A stretch of 10,798 bases of DNA from Collybiopsis luxurians FD-317 M1. Its lineage: Eukaryota; Basidiomycota; Agaricomycetes; Agaricales; Omphalotaceae. Under the pieces are notes generated by a model. It searched no databases. It was not told where the DNA came from and was given only the letters and a program-made list of their open reading frames with translations. Shown piece after piece: positions 1 to 7,814 of this stretch (position 1 is the stretch's first letter; the number at the start of each line of letters is the position of its first letter). The stretch covers positions 1 through 10,798 of the forward strand of contig KN834974.1 of the NCBI GenBank assembly GCA_000827265.1, given 5' to 3'. Both the position numbers and the translations under genes were made by a program.

Positions 1-348
1 TTGAGTATTATGTTATGGTCTGTACTCAATCACTAGTTTTATGTTGAATTGTTTCACTAATCAGTGATATTGCTGTATGTAAACAATGACTAGCTGGTTA
101 ATGTATTATAGCAACAGGGGGTTTAAGGTGCAATGTAACAAGTGTTGGTCAATTTTGAGAGTATTGTTAAGTATTGGAGAGTAAATTCAGCAGTGGGACA
201 CTTCAATGAAACTGTTATTTGAAGGTTCTCACTTAGGATAGAGTGTGGAAGTTTAGAAAATTGAATATTAGATTAGCTACAGAGTACAGAGTTGTAAGTA
301 GGTACTATAGTGTGTACCGACTAACAAACAAATAAAATACTCAAGCTG
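1..348. other. AT-rich non-coding stretch
   Basis: No open frame or splice pattern is convincing here. The only structure I see is a 7-bp inverted repeat, TTGAGTA at 1-7 and TACTCAA at 23-29, and several short direct repeats around GTACTATAG. It is probably intergenic or decayed repeat sequence. Confidence 0.5.
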
Positions 349-370
349 GGGAACTCGAGTTCGAGTTCCC
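349..370. repeat. perfect 10-bp palindrome, 2-nt spacer
   Basis: GGGAACTCGA (349-358) is followed by GT and then its exact reverse complement TCGAGTTCCC (361-370). The right half resembles a Pol III B box (GTTCGAG), but flanking bases do not pair into a T-arm, so this is not a tRNA. It is GC-rich against AT-rich surroundings and may be a transposon end or a small cruciform. Confidence 0.7.
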
Positions 371-504
371 TGCCTTTATAGTACTTGCCGCATGTCATTT
401 CGGCAGCTGATTAGTACAAATCATTAATACTATTATAAATCACAGTAATGCGTGTAGTTCTCGGCATCCCGGGATGGTTAACATATATCCCCGAAGCTTC
501 TGAG

Positions 505-890
505 TCGATATGCGTGTCAATAACCAATGGCTTATGTGTCAATGCCGTTCCGATATGGCACGCATCTTGCTGAGTGTATTGCCGGCATGACACGCATCTC
601 TTTGATCGATGCATGTTGCCAGTTTGGCTGGTCATGTTGGTTACAGAAAGCACATGTTAGAATGTACACATATGTTTATTAATTAACTGATTGTTCCGCC
701 AACCTGATATGCGTTCCACCAGCCTGATATGTATTCCAGCACTTTGGTACACGTGTCTGGTTGGATGTGCGTCTCGGCAATTGATACGCATGTCCAATTG
801 TCATGCGTTGTGGCAATGGATATGCATGTCCGGTTGACACGCATTTGGGTAATGGATACGTGTGTTTGACAATTTAGCACATGTGTCCAG
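505..890. repeat. degenerate ~20-bp motif array (ATGCGTGTC / GACACGCAT)
   Basis: A motif of the type GATACGCATGTCC recurs every 17-21 bp from about 706 to 890, for example near 706, 726, 746, 763, 783, 818, 853 and 874. More scattered copies in both orientations lie upstream (510-518, 557-565, 589-597). The core is alternating purine-pyrimidine. Short minus-strand open frames cross the array and give Thr/Cys/Ile-rich peptides that simply follow the repeat, so I do not call them genes. It is best read as a degenerate minisatellite or the subterminal repeat of an old transposon. Confidence 0.6.
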
Positions 891-998
891 TAAGAGAGCT
901 GTTATGTTGTTTAAGTTATGGTACATATGACTTTTGGATGAGCGAAGAAAGAGAAATAATAAGGTGGGGGGGATAGATACCTAACAATGGTATTATAG

Positions 999-1990
999 TT
1001 ATACCCCGGAGCAACGAGCTCAGCACATTGCAGGTGTGCCATTGACAAAGAGGTGGAGCCAAAAAGTCTATAATGATGTTCTTCAGGTGAGTTCATTTTG
1101 TATATATCCTCCATTGAAATAAGCTCTCAATTGATATTAGGTTTTCTGCATGGAGTTGCGGTGGGCCTCGGGTGCTTTTGTCAATCAGTCCACTGATCCC
1201 GACAACATACCAGATAGATATGAGTCTGACAGGGAATCTGTTCACATCAGATTGCAGGCTGAGGACTGATAGTATCAGGATTCAGCCATTTGTCAGTCTA
1301 TGTATGTGTATTCAACCGTCCTGTATCACATTTCCCCCAAAAAATTATTGATTTTTTTGCTGGAATATTTCTGATGATTTCATTGTAATTAGTAATTTAA
1401 GGTTTGTGTGGCCAGAATTTGAAACTAGCAGCCACTGGAGGTCACGAGACTTTCTTGTGTTGGTCCTTTCAATGTCTACTTTTCCTTCGCCCTGCGTCGC
1501 ATCCCTTGAACATTGAATCCAGTTCTGTCTCAAATTCCACCTTCCCTTCAAGCTGGGCTTCAGACATGCAAGGTATGATTGTGACTTCATTGATCCTTTT
1601 CATTTGTCAATTTGCCATTCTCGCAGGAGCTAAGCTGCTTAGCAGCTTTCATTACATCGCCTCCTTGACTTGGACAGCAATACTGGTTCTGCCTCTACTT
1701 CCCCCCTTGTTGGCTTGAATTAATCATGGTAGGTTATTCCTGGTCTTGTCAGGCCTTCTGTTTAGGCTCATTCTCTGCAGTTGTTCTCAGAAACCAGTTC
1801 TCGGAAACATTGAGAAGTCAATGCTGCAGGCCTGCATCCCGCAACAAGGTAAGTAGGCTTTTTATGGTATTTCTGTTTTTTCTAGTGCTCATCAGTGGTC
1901 TTTTCTAGATGCTTTCCCAGAGTCTTTTACTCTTTGCATACTCTTTGTGTATGCATGCACCCCAATGTCTCTCCGATCCTCTCAACAACA
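999..1990 (+). pseudogene. decayed multi-exon gene relic, family unknown
   Basis: I do not recognise the family. A series of exons can be threaded with canonical borders: (999)-1086, 1141-1301, 1402-1572, 1627-1728, 1781-1848 and 1909 onward. The introns are 54, 100, 54, 52 and 60 nt, with donors GTGAGT, GTATGT, GTATGA, GTAGGT and GTAAGT, all ending in AG. A CTAAC branch-like site lies at 981-985, before the 999 border. One reading keeps phase across all five junctions. Its first two exons have a balanced, charged composition (motifs HIAGVPLTKRW, DPDNIPDRYESDRES). That reading has six in-frame stops (1267, 1270, 1514, 1631, 1640, 1721), each one C-to-T change away from CGA, CAA or CAG. A second reading through exons 2-4 has no stop until 1716 but a less protein-like composition, so the frame is not settled. 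No start codon is evident. The exon beyond 1909 soon runs into low-complexity sequence. Confidence 0.45.
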
Positions 1991-2050
1991 CAGATTCTTC
2001 GCTCACATCCACCTCCTTACCCTTCATCTACCCATGCATACCGATATCTC

Positions 2051-2109
2051 TTCCTCCCTACCTATATATCTTCCTCCCTACCTATATATCTTCCTCCTAC
2101 CTATATATC
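2051..2109. repeat. 20-bp tandem repeat, three copies
   Basis: The unit TTCCTCCCTACCTATATATC occurs at 2051-2070 and 2071-2090, and again one base shorter at 2091-2109. It is pyrimidine-rich and keeps several overlapping plus-strand frames open (Leu/Tyr/Pro/Ser-rich peptides), which explains the spurious open frames over 1895-2180. Confidence 0.85.
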
Positions 2110-2267
2110 TGCTGCTATTACTGCCGTCCCTAATGTACCTACACCTCATGTATATCTCTCGGCATGACTATCTAGTTTAATACTCCCAACCTTATGTATA
2201 CCTGAGACATGTAACACAACTAATTCCATTATTATTATCGCTGCAATCACTACTACAGAAAATATTT

Positions 2268-2546
2268 CTACGAGGGATGGGTAAATCTTGACACCATGAC
2301 CTGACTATCTGAACCCATCTTGTACTGTGTTTTGTCACAGAATATATATCTTTCTTGTTGTACTGTGTCATTCTGTCGCTGAATGTCATGGAAGTTCTGC
2401 TGCATGTGATATTGGTGTGTCCAGTTGAACACAACTGAGTTTTGTTTATCAACTTCAACAAGACACGTCCTTCACTTTTCAGCATAACATTCTGGTCAAA
2501 TACCAAGAACAATTGAATCATGACCAAATGTTCGACTCTTTTGATA
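2268..2546 (-). pseudogene. minus-strand coding relic, family unknown
   Basis: On the minus strand 2271-2471 is open for 67 codons, ending at TAG (2268-2270). Its composition is Gln/Asn/Asp/Tyr-rich and protein-like (for example QRQNDTVQQERYIF). The same frame continues upstream to about 2546, interrupted by TGA at 2472-2474 and TGA at 2496-2498, both readable as mutated CGA. A longer overlapping minus-strand frame (2192-2527, 111 codons) is uninterrupted but has a less natural composition; I take it as a shadow, though it could be the real one. No start codon or recognisable domain is visible. Confidence 0.35.
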
Positions 2547-2670
2547 TATTTTCTGTATTTTTTTAGTGTATGTTTTTCTTTATTTTAATTGATCATGCCT
2601 TTCACATTAACATTCTGTTGAGTGACATCCAGATGAATTATTTTTGATATGCTTTCTTTTTCCCTTTCAG
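2547..2670. other. AT-rich spacer ending in a splice-acceptor-like tract
   Basis: This is an AT-rich, T-rich stretch without coding signal. It ends in a polypyrimidine tract and CAG at 2668-2670 that would serve as the acceptor for the relic starting at 2671. Confidence 0.4.
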
Positions 2671-3559
2671 GATATGTTTTCCGCTGTTTTATTTGATGAG
2701 GATACAATCCTAATCCCAGAACATCAATCATTTATGATTCATAACATTTTCGGAGCAAAATTACTGTCCCAGATCTAATGTGATCCTGAAAACCCAGTTT
2801 GGACCAATGCACACCAAACACCAATACATTGTGATCCCGGGAACCTAATTTGGATGAGAGCGCCCCCAGGTGCATTGGTTGCCAGCCCAATGGCCCAATT
2901 TTGAAGGCCCGCAAACCCAAATACCCCAAATGAGGACCCCTGGTTTGAGCAACAGTGATAATAACAAGGTAAGTTATTAGAGCAACAGATAATTAACAAT
3001 GATGTAGTTTGGTATAACAATCCTTTTGTTACAATATCATTATCCTGAGCTCATGCATCAACTACTCTAACATGTTCACCTCATATACAGAACTTTACTA
3101 ATCCATTCTATCAGGCAAATGCAAGCACACCATTAACAAAAACTGCAACAGTCCCTACAAGGTTAGTCTTTCATGAAACTCATGCTGCTCTTTGTCCTAT
3201 TCTTGCCAGATTTCAAATGCATGAAGACTTGCATTTCACTGGTTGATCAGATTCACACTGTCACAGTTGTCTTGTCAGGGAACAAAGTGAAGAGATATGA
3301 CAGTCAGAGAGATTGCAAGATTTACTCCCACTCAACAGGTGAGGTTGGCCTCACACAACTTGAATAATGTCCACTCCTGAGGGCAGGCCTTGAGGAGATG
3401 GAACAAGTTCACAAGCACTTCACAGCAAGGCTGGGGGTGGTGGGCAATGATGCAGGCTTTGTCAAAAGCCTGGGCACAATTGTGCTCAGCTATGGATTTT
3501 CATATACAGAATTAGTACAGTACAGTACAATCAAGTACAAATGTGTTTATTATAATTGA
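2671..3559 (+). pseudogene. decayed four-exon relic, transposase-like at most
   Basis: Family not recognised. Proposed exons are 2671-2968, 3091-3161, 3210-3338 and 3387-3559, with introns of 122, 48 and 48 nt (donors GTAAGT, GTTAGT, GTGAGG; CTAAC branch at 3067-3071). One frame is open through the last two exons for about 100 codons, stays in phase across the intron, and contains EEMEQVHKHFTARLGVVG; it ends at TGA 3557-3559. Upstream in the same phase there are a TAA (near 3134) and many TGA codons in the first exon. A competing frame, also phase-consistent over 3091-3495 but with four TGA stops, would encode a Cys-x2-Cys-x4-His zinc-knuckle-like motif (CRLCQKPGHNC, 3451-3483), as seen at the end of some transposases. 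In a third frame the first exon has an Asn/Pro/Trp-rich sequence with fewer stops. The first exon carries an imperfect 51-nt repeat (copies starting at 2779 and 2830). Coding origin is fairly likely; function is not assignable. Confidence 0.45.
3514..3538. repeat. short AGTAC repeat
   Basis: AGTAC is repeated three times in a row (3514-3528) and once more after a short gap. It lies in the 3' part of the preceding relic and probably arose by slippage. Confidence 0.6.
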
Positions 3560-3593
3560 TAGATGCCTAGCCCTTGACTAACTCCAGGCTTAG

Positions 3594-3974
3594 CTAATTC
3601 TGGGTAGTGATTGAGAGGAAGGGGGTTTGCTGGATAGCCGCAGCAAGAAACCTGGGGTTTCCCAATAGCTTTATCTGATGGGTATTATTTGATCCTATCA
3701 AAAGAAGCACAGAGATGTCAGAGTGCCATATGTCCATCCAATTAAGGGCATCTGCAACTTCTACTAGCACATTCCTGCTGCCTCTTTAATCCTTCTCCTG
3801 AGTTTTGAATGCCTTAGCGATCAGGTAATTTGTGTTGGGAGATGTATTGTAAGATTGTAGCACAACCTCTGAATCGGTGAACTGGATGTATCTTGGCAGT
3901 TTGCAGTTTGCGGGTATCTCAACTGCAATATCATGCAATTGGAGATGTGTCGAAAGAATTCTTATTCTATCTTG
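3594..3974 (-). pseudogene. minus-strand coding relic with one internal stop
   Basis: Reading the minus strand from about 3974 down to TAG at 3594-3596 gives about 126 codons with a single internal stop, TAA at 3786-3788 (compatible with a mutated CAA). The composition is clearly protein-like, for example PRYIQFTDSEVVLQSYN and, after the stop, NVLVEVADALNWMDIWHSD. A possible acceptor (GATAG, just upstream of 3966) is preceded by GCTAAC, so 3966 could be the 5' border of an internal exon. No family recognised. The plus strand over the same interval has many more stops. The opposite orientation to its neighbours suggests independent insertions or a rearrangement. Confidence 0.5.
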
Positions 3975-4094
3975 TTAGCCTTGCTGTATAATGACTGGAA
4001 ATATTTGAGGCAGATGCAGTTGCAAGGGGCTTTGCATGCCTTCTTTATGCATCTAGGATACATATATATGATGTGTCCATAGAAAATGTATGAG

Positions 4095-4764
4095 GCAAGT
4101 AGGCCAATATCTAATACACAACTGGTGAAAGTTTGTCAGTGAGATCCAGATATCATACAAGAGCAGTATTGATATCTTCAGCAATTGAAAAACAATGTGC
4201 AAAGATTTGCAACAGTAACTCAGCAAGATCAGAGCTGACCAAGCATGCATCCAGGCAAAAATGCCAGTGCAACGAGAGGTATTGTTGCAAGAAAGGTGTC
4301 TAGCAACTGTCAAGTAAAGGCATAGCTCACAATGCTCGCCGGTCCTAATCGTATGCTGGGGGTTGCAATAACAGAACTAGCTTTCTGAAGAACATATATT
4401 AGGATACAGAGGACTTCAGCTGATTCTCAGAAGCTGCCATCACTTTGATGGGATTGAATACCCATTGACTTTCCACAGGCTTAAACAGTTTCTTTATGCA
4501 AGGCTAATAGTCAAGGTGAGTCTAGTTCAGTGACCATCCCCTCGCACCTCACTGAAACTATCTCCCTACCTAGGATTCATATGTCTACCTACCTATGGAC
4601 ACAAGGGGGATCCTCAGCTGTCACATGCAGGTCCAAGTGGCTCTGGGCCTGCCTGTCCCCTTCAAATATATTACTCAAATGCTGCTCCTCATCACATGTT
4701 TGAGAGGAAATGCCATAGCTGGATCCCATGTCTCAGTTCAAGTATTTACACTGTAATGAAGTAG
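4095..4764 (+). pseudogene. decayed two-exon relic, family unknown
   Basis: Two exons, 4095-4515 and 4574-4764, flank a 58-nt intron with a strong GTGAGT donor (4516) and CTACCTAG acceptor. The chosen reading has a natural, polar composition (YLQQLKNNVQRFATVTQQDQ, HPGKNASATRGIVARKVSS). It joins in phase to a second exon that is stop-free until TAG 4762-4764. The first exon carries eight stops: six TGA (4140, 4170, 4236 and 4386 among them), one TAG (4323) and one TAA, all C-to-T compatible. An alternative frame over 4381-4515 is open for 45 codons and also joins, in phase, an open frame in the second exon, so the true frame after 4381 is uncertain. The long minus-strand open frame 4053-4313 is hydrophobic and looks like an antisense shadow. 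Confidence 0.4.
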
Positions 4765-5101
4765 TATTTTTCCCTTGCTTTTTCTTTCGCTCTTCATACT
4801 AGGTATGCTGAGAAAATTGTATAGAAAAATTGTTTCATTTATTCATTTTCTCTCTTTTTACTTTTGCTCTTTGTACTAGCATACTATTGTTGTTGCCCTC
4901 CCCTTGTTCCTGTAGTTCACTCATTTCCCTCCCTGTTTTTTTGGCATCTGCGCCTCAGTTTTTGTACCGCCATCTTTTTGACCGGTTTCCTCTTTTTCTT
5001 GCATATGCCTCTCTGTTGTATCTTCCCTTCTTGCACTAATGTATAATAAGAACAGCCTTTTGGGTCAGTTTCCTGGCTAGATACCACTACAGTTCCAATC
5101 A
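4765..5101. other. pyrimidine-rich non-coding stretch
   Basis: T/C-rich sequence on the plus strand with short, overlapping, hydrophobic or poly-basic open frames on both strands that I take as artefacts. An imperfect direct repeat of about 24 bp (GCTCTTCATACTAG near 4790, GCTCTTTGTACTAG near 4866) is the only structure seen. Confidence 0.45.
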
Positions 5102-5187
5102 CCGCATACAATGGGATAATCCCAAGACTACAATTCTAGTAAGCTTGGGATCATCTTATTGCCCCAGCAGTTACCTCAGTGACCACT

Positions 5188-5590
5188 TCATCCCATCCCA
5201 TCCCATCCTATCCCAACATGCTGCAACTCTGGCATTCATCCTATCCTATCCTATCCTATCCTATCCCATCCCATCCTATTCTGGCATGCAAAATATAGGT
5301 CAAATATTCATCCAGTCCATTTATACAGGTTTTGTTATAATCTTATCTTATCCTATTCTCACTTTATTGTAAAATCACATATGTCTCAATTACTCTATCC
5401 TATCCTATCCTATCACAATTTGATCCTATCAAATACTTAATCCTAATCCTATCCTATTCTATTTTATCCTATCCTTGATTTTATCTTTAATTATCCTAAC
5501 CTATCCATAACCCTAATCCTATTCATAACCCTAATCTTATCCTATCCTATCCATATTTTTAATGCTATCCTATTGTATCCATACTCAGGA
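5188..5590. repeat. TATCC/CATCC pentanucleotide satellite, left block
   Basis: Runs of TATCC and its variant CATCC dominate, most perfect at 5190-5216, 5238-5280, 5396-5415 and 5440-5475. They are interrupted by unique-looking 20-60-bp stretches. Near the end a 19-bp unit (CCATAACCCTAATCCTATT) is repeated at about 5515-5552. The repeat keeps a Ser/Tyr/Pro/Ile-rich plus-strand frame open (5145-5372), which I do not consider a gene. Confidence 0.9.
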
Positions 5591-5641
5591 TCTGTAATAA
5601 ATAGTGTTTATACTAAAGACCTATAACTGTGAACATCATTG

Positions 5642-6032
5642 CTGAAATGGAAGTAGGAAGTTAAGTAGCCGCGGGTCCAAGCTCGAGATCAACTCACCTT
5701 TAAATACCCTTGGAGGCAGTCACATGAAATCAGCAATATCTTGTGACTGTGGGGCTGTGAAAGTTCACATAAGCTGTCAGTGCTGGCAACGGCATCTACA
5801 ACTTGTCCTCTTCCCTCATTGTTGTCCCTTTCCTCCTTCTTCTCTAATCCTTCCTGCTTGTGCTCAATATCCAGAACAATACCCTGCATATTAAGTTGAA
5901 GATGTATGTATAAATTTCAGTCCTACTTCCTGGTAACTGCTCTGACACATTCTCCATGTTTGCAAGACTGGAAACCATGTTGAACAAATTTTCGGAGCTA
6001 ATGGCATATGTGCATGCAAATTTTCTATTCAC
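5642..6032 (-). pseudogene. minus-strand intron-containing gene fragment
   Basis: Two open minus-strand stretches abut: about 5844-6032 (polar, motif SSENLFNMVSSLANMENV) and 5698-5889 (highly charged, EHKQEGLEKKEERDN then SCDCLQGYLK). The second ends exactly at a canonical donor, AAG|GTGAGT (intron starts at 5697). The matching acceptor TTCCATTTCAG ends at 5642, giving a 56-nt intron with a CTTAAC branch-like site and a pyrimidine tract. The junction between the two stretches needs another intron or a frameshift; a CAG acceptor at 5884-5886 fits the former. Downstream of the 56-nt intron the frame quickly meets stops. No start codon and no family recognised. The fragment sits between the two satellite blocks, so it may be captured host sequence. 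Confidence 0.45.
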
Positions 6033-6044
6033 AAGTCACATGCA

Positions 6045-6260
6045 TAGGATAGATTAGGATAGGGATAGAGATAGGATAGGGGACATAATGGTTGCATCCC
6101 ATCCCATCCTATCCTATCCTACAGTAGATTCTATATTAGATACATTCTATCCTATCCTATCCCATTGTGGACTTAATATTTGATGCATCCTATCCTATCC
6201 TATTGTTGTGTGAATTCAATATTGATTCCATCCTATCTTTTCCTATCCTATCCTATCCTA
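6045..6260. repeat. pentanucleotide satellite, right block, with 43-bp higher-order unit
   Basis: The first part (about 6045-6081) reads ATAGG on the plus strand, and the rest (about 6096-6260) reads TATCC, so the orientation flips within the block. From 6110 the pentamers alternate with a related unique segment: 6110-6147 (38 bp), 6148-6190 (43 bp) and 6191-6233 (43 bp). The last two share TATCCTATCCTAT at the start, ATTGTG and AATATTGAT-like centres, and a CATCC end. Confidence 0.85.
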
Positions 6261-6330
6261 AACAGACTAGAACTCTTGTCTTGGGATGATCCCATCATAT
6301 GCAGTTCCTGATGGTTCAAGTCTAAGATGA

Positions 6331-7795
6331 TTGGCCTCCTTTAAATGCTGGCAAAGCATGAAACATGATGGGCATTGTATTGCCGCAGAGAAGGCAGGTT
6401 CTTTTCTTCTTCTCTTCTCTTCTTTCCCTGTCACACAATGGTCACAACCATATAAGGAAAAACTATGTCATATTTGGCCCAACCAGAGAAGAAATATGTC
6501 ATGGTGTGACAACAACTCCTGACAAGGACAACTTCTTCACTTTGTTCCATCCTTGTAACTGGTGGGCCAAAACAGCAATGTTCTTTCAAATGCTGTTACT
6601 AAAGAAAATGAGGCAATAGTAAATCTTTTACTTGACAAAGGAGCTTATCCCAAGGCACCCTTTGGTGCCAGCCAATATAGCAATCTCTTTTTGTCTGCTG
6701 TAGCCAGAGGAGACTCTGCTATAGTGGATGTTTTACTGCAAGTAGGCACAGACCTCAATGTATATGGTGGCCAATATGAGTGTGCTCTTTTGGCTGTCGT
6801 AGCTAAGGGAAATGAGGCAATGGTGAATTTGTTACTTTAGCAAGGAGCTAATCCCAATGCACAGGGTGGACAGTATGGCAATGTCCTTTCAGCTGCTGTA
6901 GCAATTGGAAATAAAGCCATAGTGAATGATTTACTGGAAAAAGGAGCTGATTCCAATTCACAAGATGGCCAATATGGGCATGTACTTTTGGCTGTGGTAT
7001 CCAAAGGAAATGAAGCCATAGTGAGGCTACTACTTGAAAAAGAAGCTAACCCCAATGCTAAGGGTGGACACTATGGGTATGCCCTTTTCAATGCTATAAT
7101 TACTGGAAATGAAGCCATAGTGAATGTTCTACTGGAAAAAGGAGCTGATCCCAATACACAATATGGGTACTATGGCAATGGACTTGTGGCTGCTATAGCT
7201 ATTGGAAATGCAGCTGTAGTGCATGCTTTACTCAACAAAGGAGCTAATCCCAATGCACAAGACGGTTAATATGGGCATGTTCTTTTAGCTCCTGTGGCCC
7301 AAGGGAAATGGGGCCATGACTAGTAGGGCTGTTATTTGAAAAAGGAGCTAATCTTAATTCACAGGGTGGCTATGCCATATTTAGTGCTATAATTGTTGGA
7401 AATGAAGTCATAGTGAATGTTTTACTTCAAAAAGGAGCTGATCCCAATGCACAGGGTGGCCCATATGGCAATGTCCTTTTGGCTGCCTTAACCAAGAAAA
7501 ACAAAGCTGTAGTAAAGGTTTTACTTGAAAATGGAGCTGATCCTAATACTCAAGGTGGCCAATAAGGTAATGTCCTTCTGACTGCTATAATTGTTGAAAC
7601 TGAAGTCATAGTTAATCTGATCTGTTACTTATCAACAATGCTAATGTTAATGCTCAGGATGGTCTTTATGGCAATGGTCTTCAAGCTGCTGCACTCAGGG
7701 GAAAAGTGACCATTGTAAATGTTCTACTTGACAAAAATGCAGATGTTAATGCTCAAGGTGGCCTCTATAATACTGCTCTTCAGGCTAGTGTTGCC
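6331..7795 (+). pseudogene. ankyrin-repeat protein, 5' part (disrupted)
   Basis: Ankyrin repeats fold into stacked helix pairs that bind partner proteins; in fungi long arrays of this style often form the sensor end of STAND/NLR-like proteins. From 6562 the frame reads repeat after repeat with 99-nt (33-residue) spacing: unit starts at 6748, 6847, 6946, 7045, 7144, 7243, 7437, 7536, 7640 and 7739 (one unit is 105 nt, one 90 nt). Typical pieces are GNEAIVNVLLEKGADPN and NAQGGQYGN. Breaks are TAG at 6838 (an LL[D/E/Q]KGA position), TAA at 7267 (GGQYG glutamine position), a frameshift near 7305-7335, TAA at 7563 and a frameshift near 7620. Upstream, 6331-6561 is in the same frame with TGA and TAA stops and no recognisable domain, so the N-terminal effector or NACHT part is missing or decayed. 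There is no convincing ATG. The array is cut at about 7795 inside one repeat and resumes at 9061. Confidence 0.9.
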
Positions 7796-7814
7796 GCAGC
7801 TCTCACACTCAGCT
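7796..7814. other. left junction between ankyrin repeat and insertion
   Basis: Ankyrin similarity ends at about 7795, 19 codons into the repeat starting at 7739. The inverted-repeat element begins at about 7815. These few bases could be residual repeat sequence or part of an outer element. Confidence 0.4.

Larger units (their letters stand above)
5102..6304. mobile_element. candidate inverted-arm element carrying satellite and gene fragment
   Basis: The sequence at 5102-5140 matches the reverse complement of 6264-6304 without gaps. The core ATGGGAT-A-ATCCCAAGAC (left) corresponds to ATGGGAT-C-ATCCCAAGAC (right, reverse complement). I count about 17 of 20 and 14 of 20 matches over two consecutive 20-bp blocks. 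Each arm contains its own near-palindrome, GGGAT-N-ATCCC. The left arm also folds back: GATAATCCCAAG (5115-5126) against CTTGGGATCATC (5144-5155), 11 of 12. Inside are two pentanucleotide satellite blocks and a minus-strand intron-containing gene fragment, but no visible transposase. No clear target-site duplication is seen. It may be a non-autonomous terminal-inverted-repeat element, or a satellite domain whose edges happen to share an inverted motif. Confidence 0.5.

Noticed and set aside
349..375. tRNA T-arm or Pol III B box (GTTCGAG)
   Set aside because: Flanking bases do not form a T stem, and no A box or acceptor stem is present; the palindrome explains the sequence.
1895..2180. Three overlapping plus-strand open frames
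   Set aside because: They are kept open by the pyrimidine-rich 20-bp tandem repeat; the peptides are low-complexity Leu/Tyr/Pro/Ser.
4053..4313. 86-codon minus-strand open frame
   Set aside because: Highly hydrophobic and Cys/Trp/His-rich, antisense to a more natural plus-strand reading; probably a shadow.
5145..5372. 75-codon plus-strand frame rich in Ser/Tyr/Pro/Ile
   Set aside because: It only reads the pentanucleotide satellite.
5510..5545. CCCTAA motifs suggesting an internal telomere
   Set aside because: Only two non-adjacent copies occur, as part of a 19-bp unit within the TATCC satellite; there is no tandem CCCTAA run.
6837..7055. 72-codon minus-strand frame
   Set aside because: It is the antisense of the ankyrin repeats, with Ser/Ala/Pro periodicity imposed by them.
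6838..7565. Stop codons in the ankyrin array as programmed readthrough or recoding
   Set aside because: They occur with unrelated indels and a transposon insertion, with no conserved stop context, so decay is the simpler explanation.
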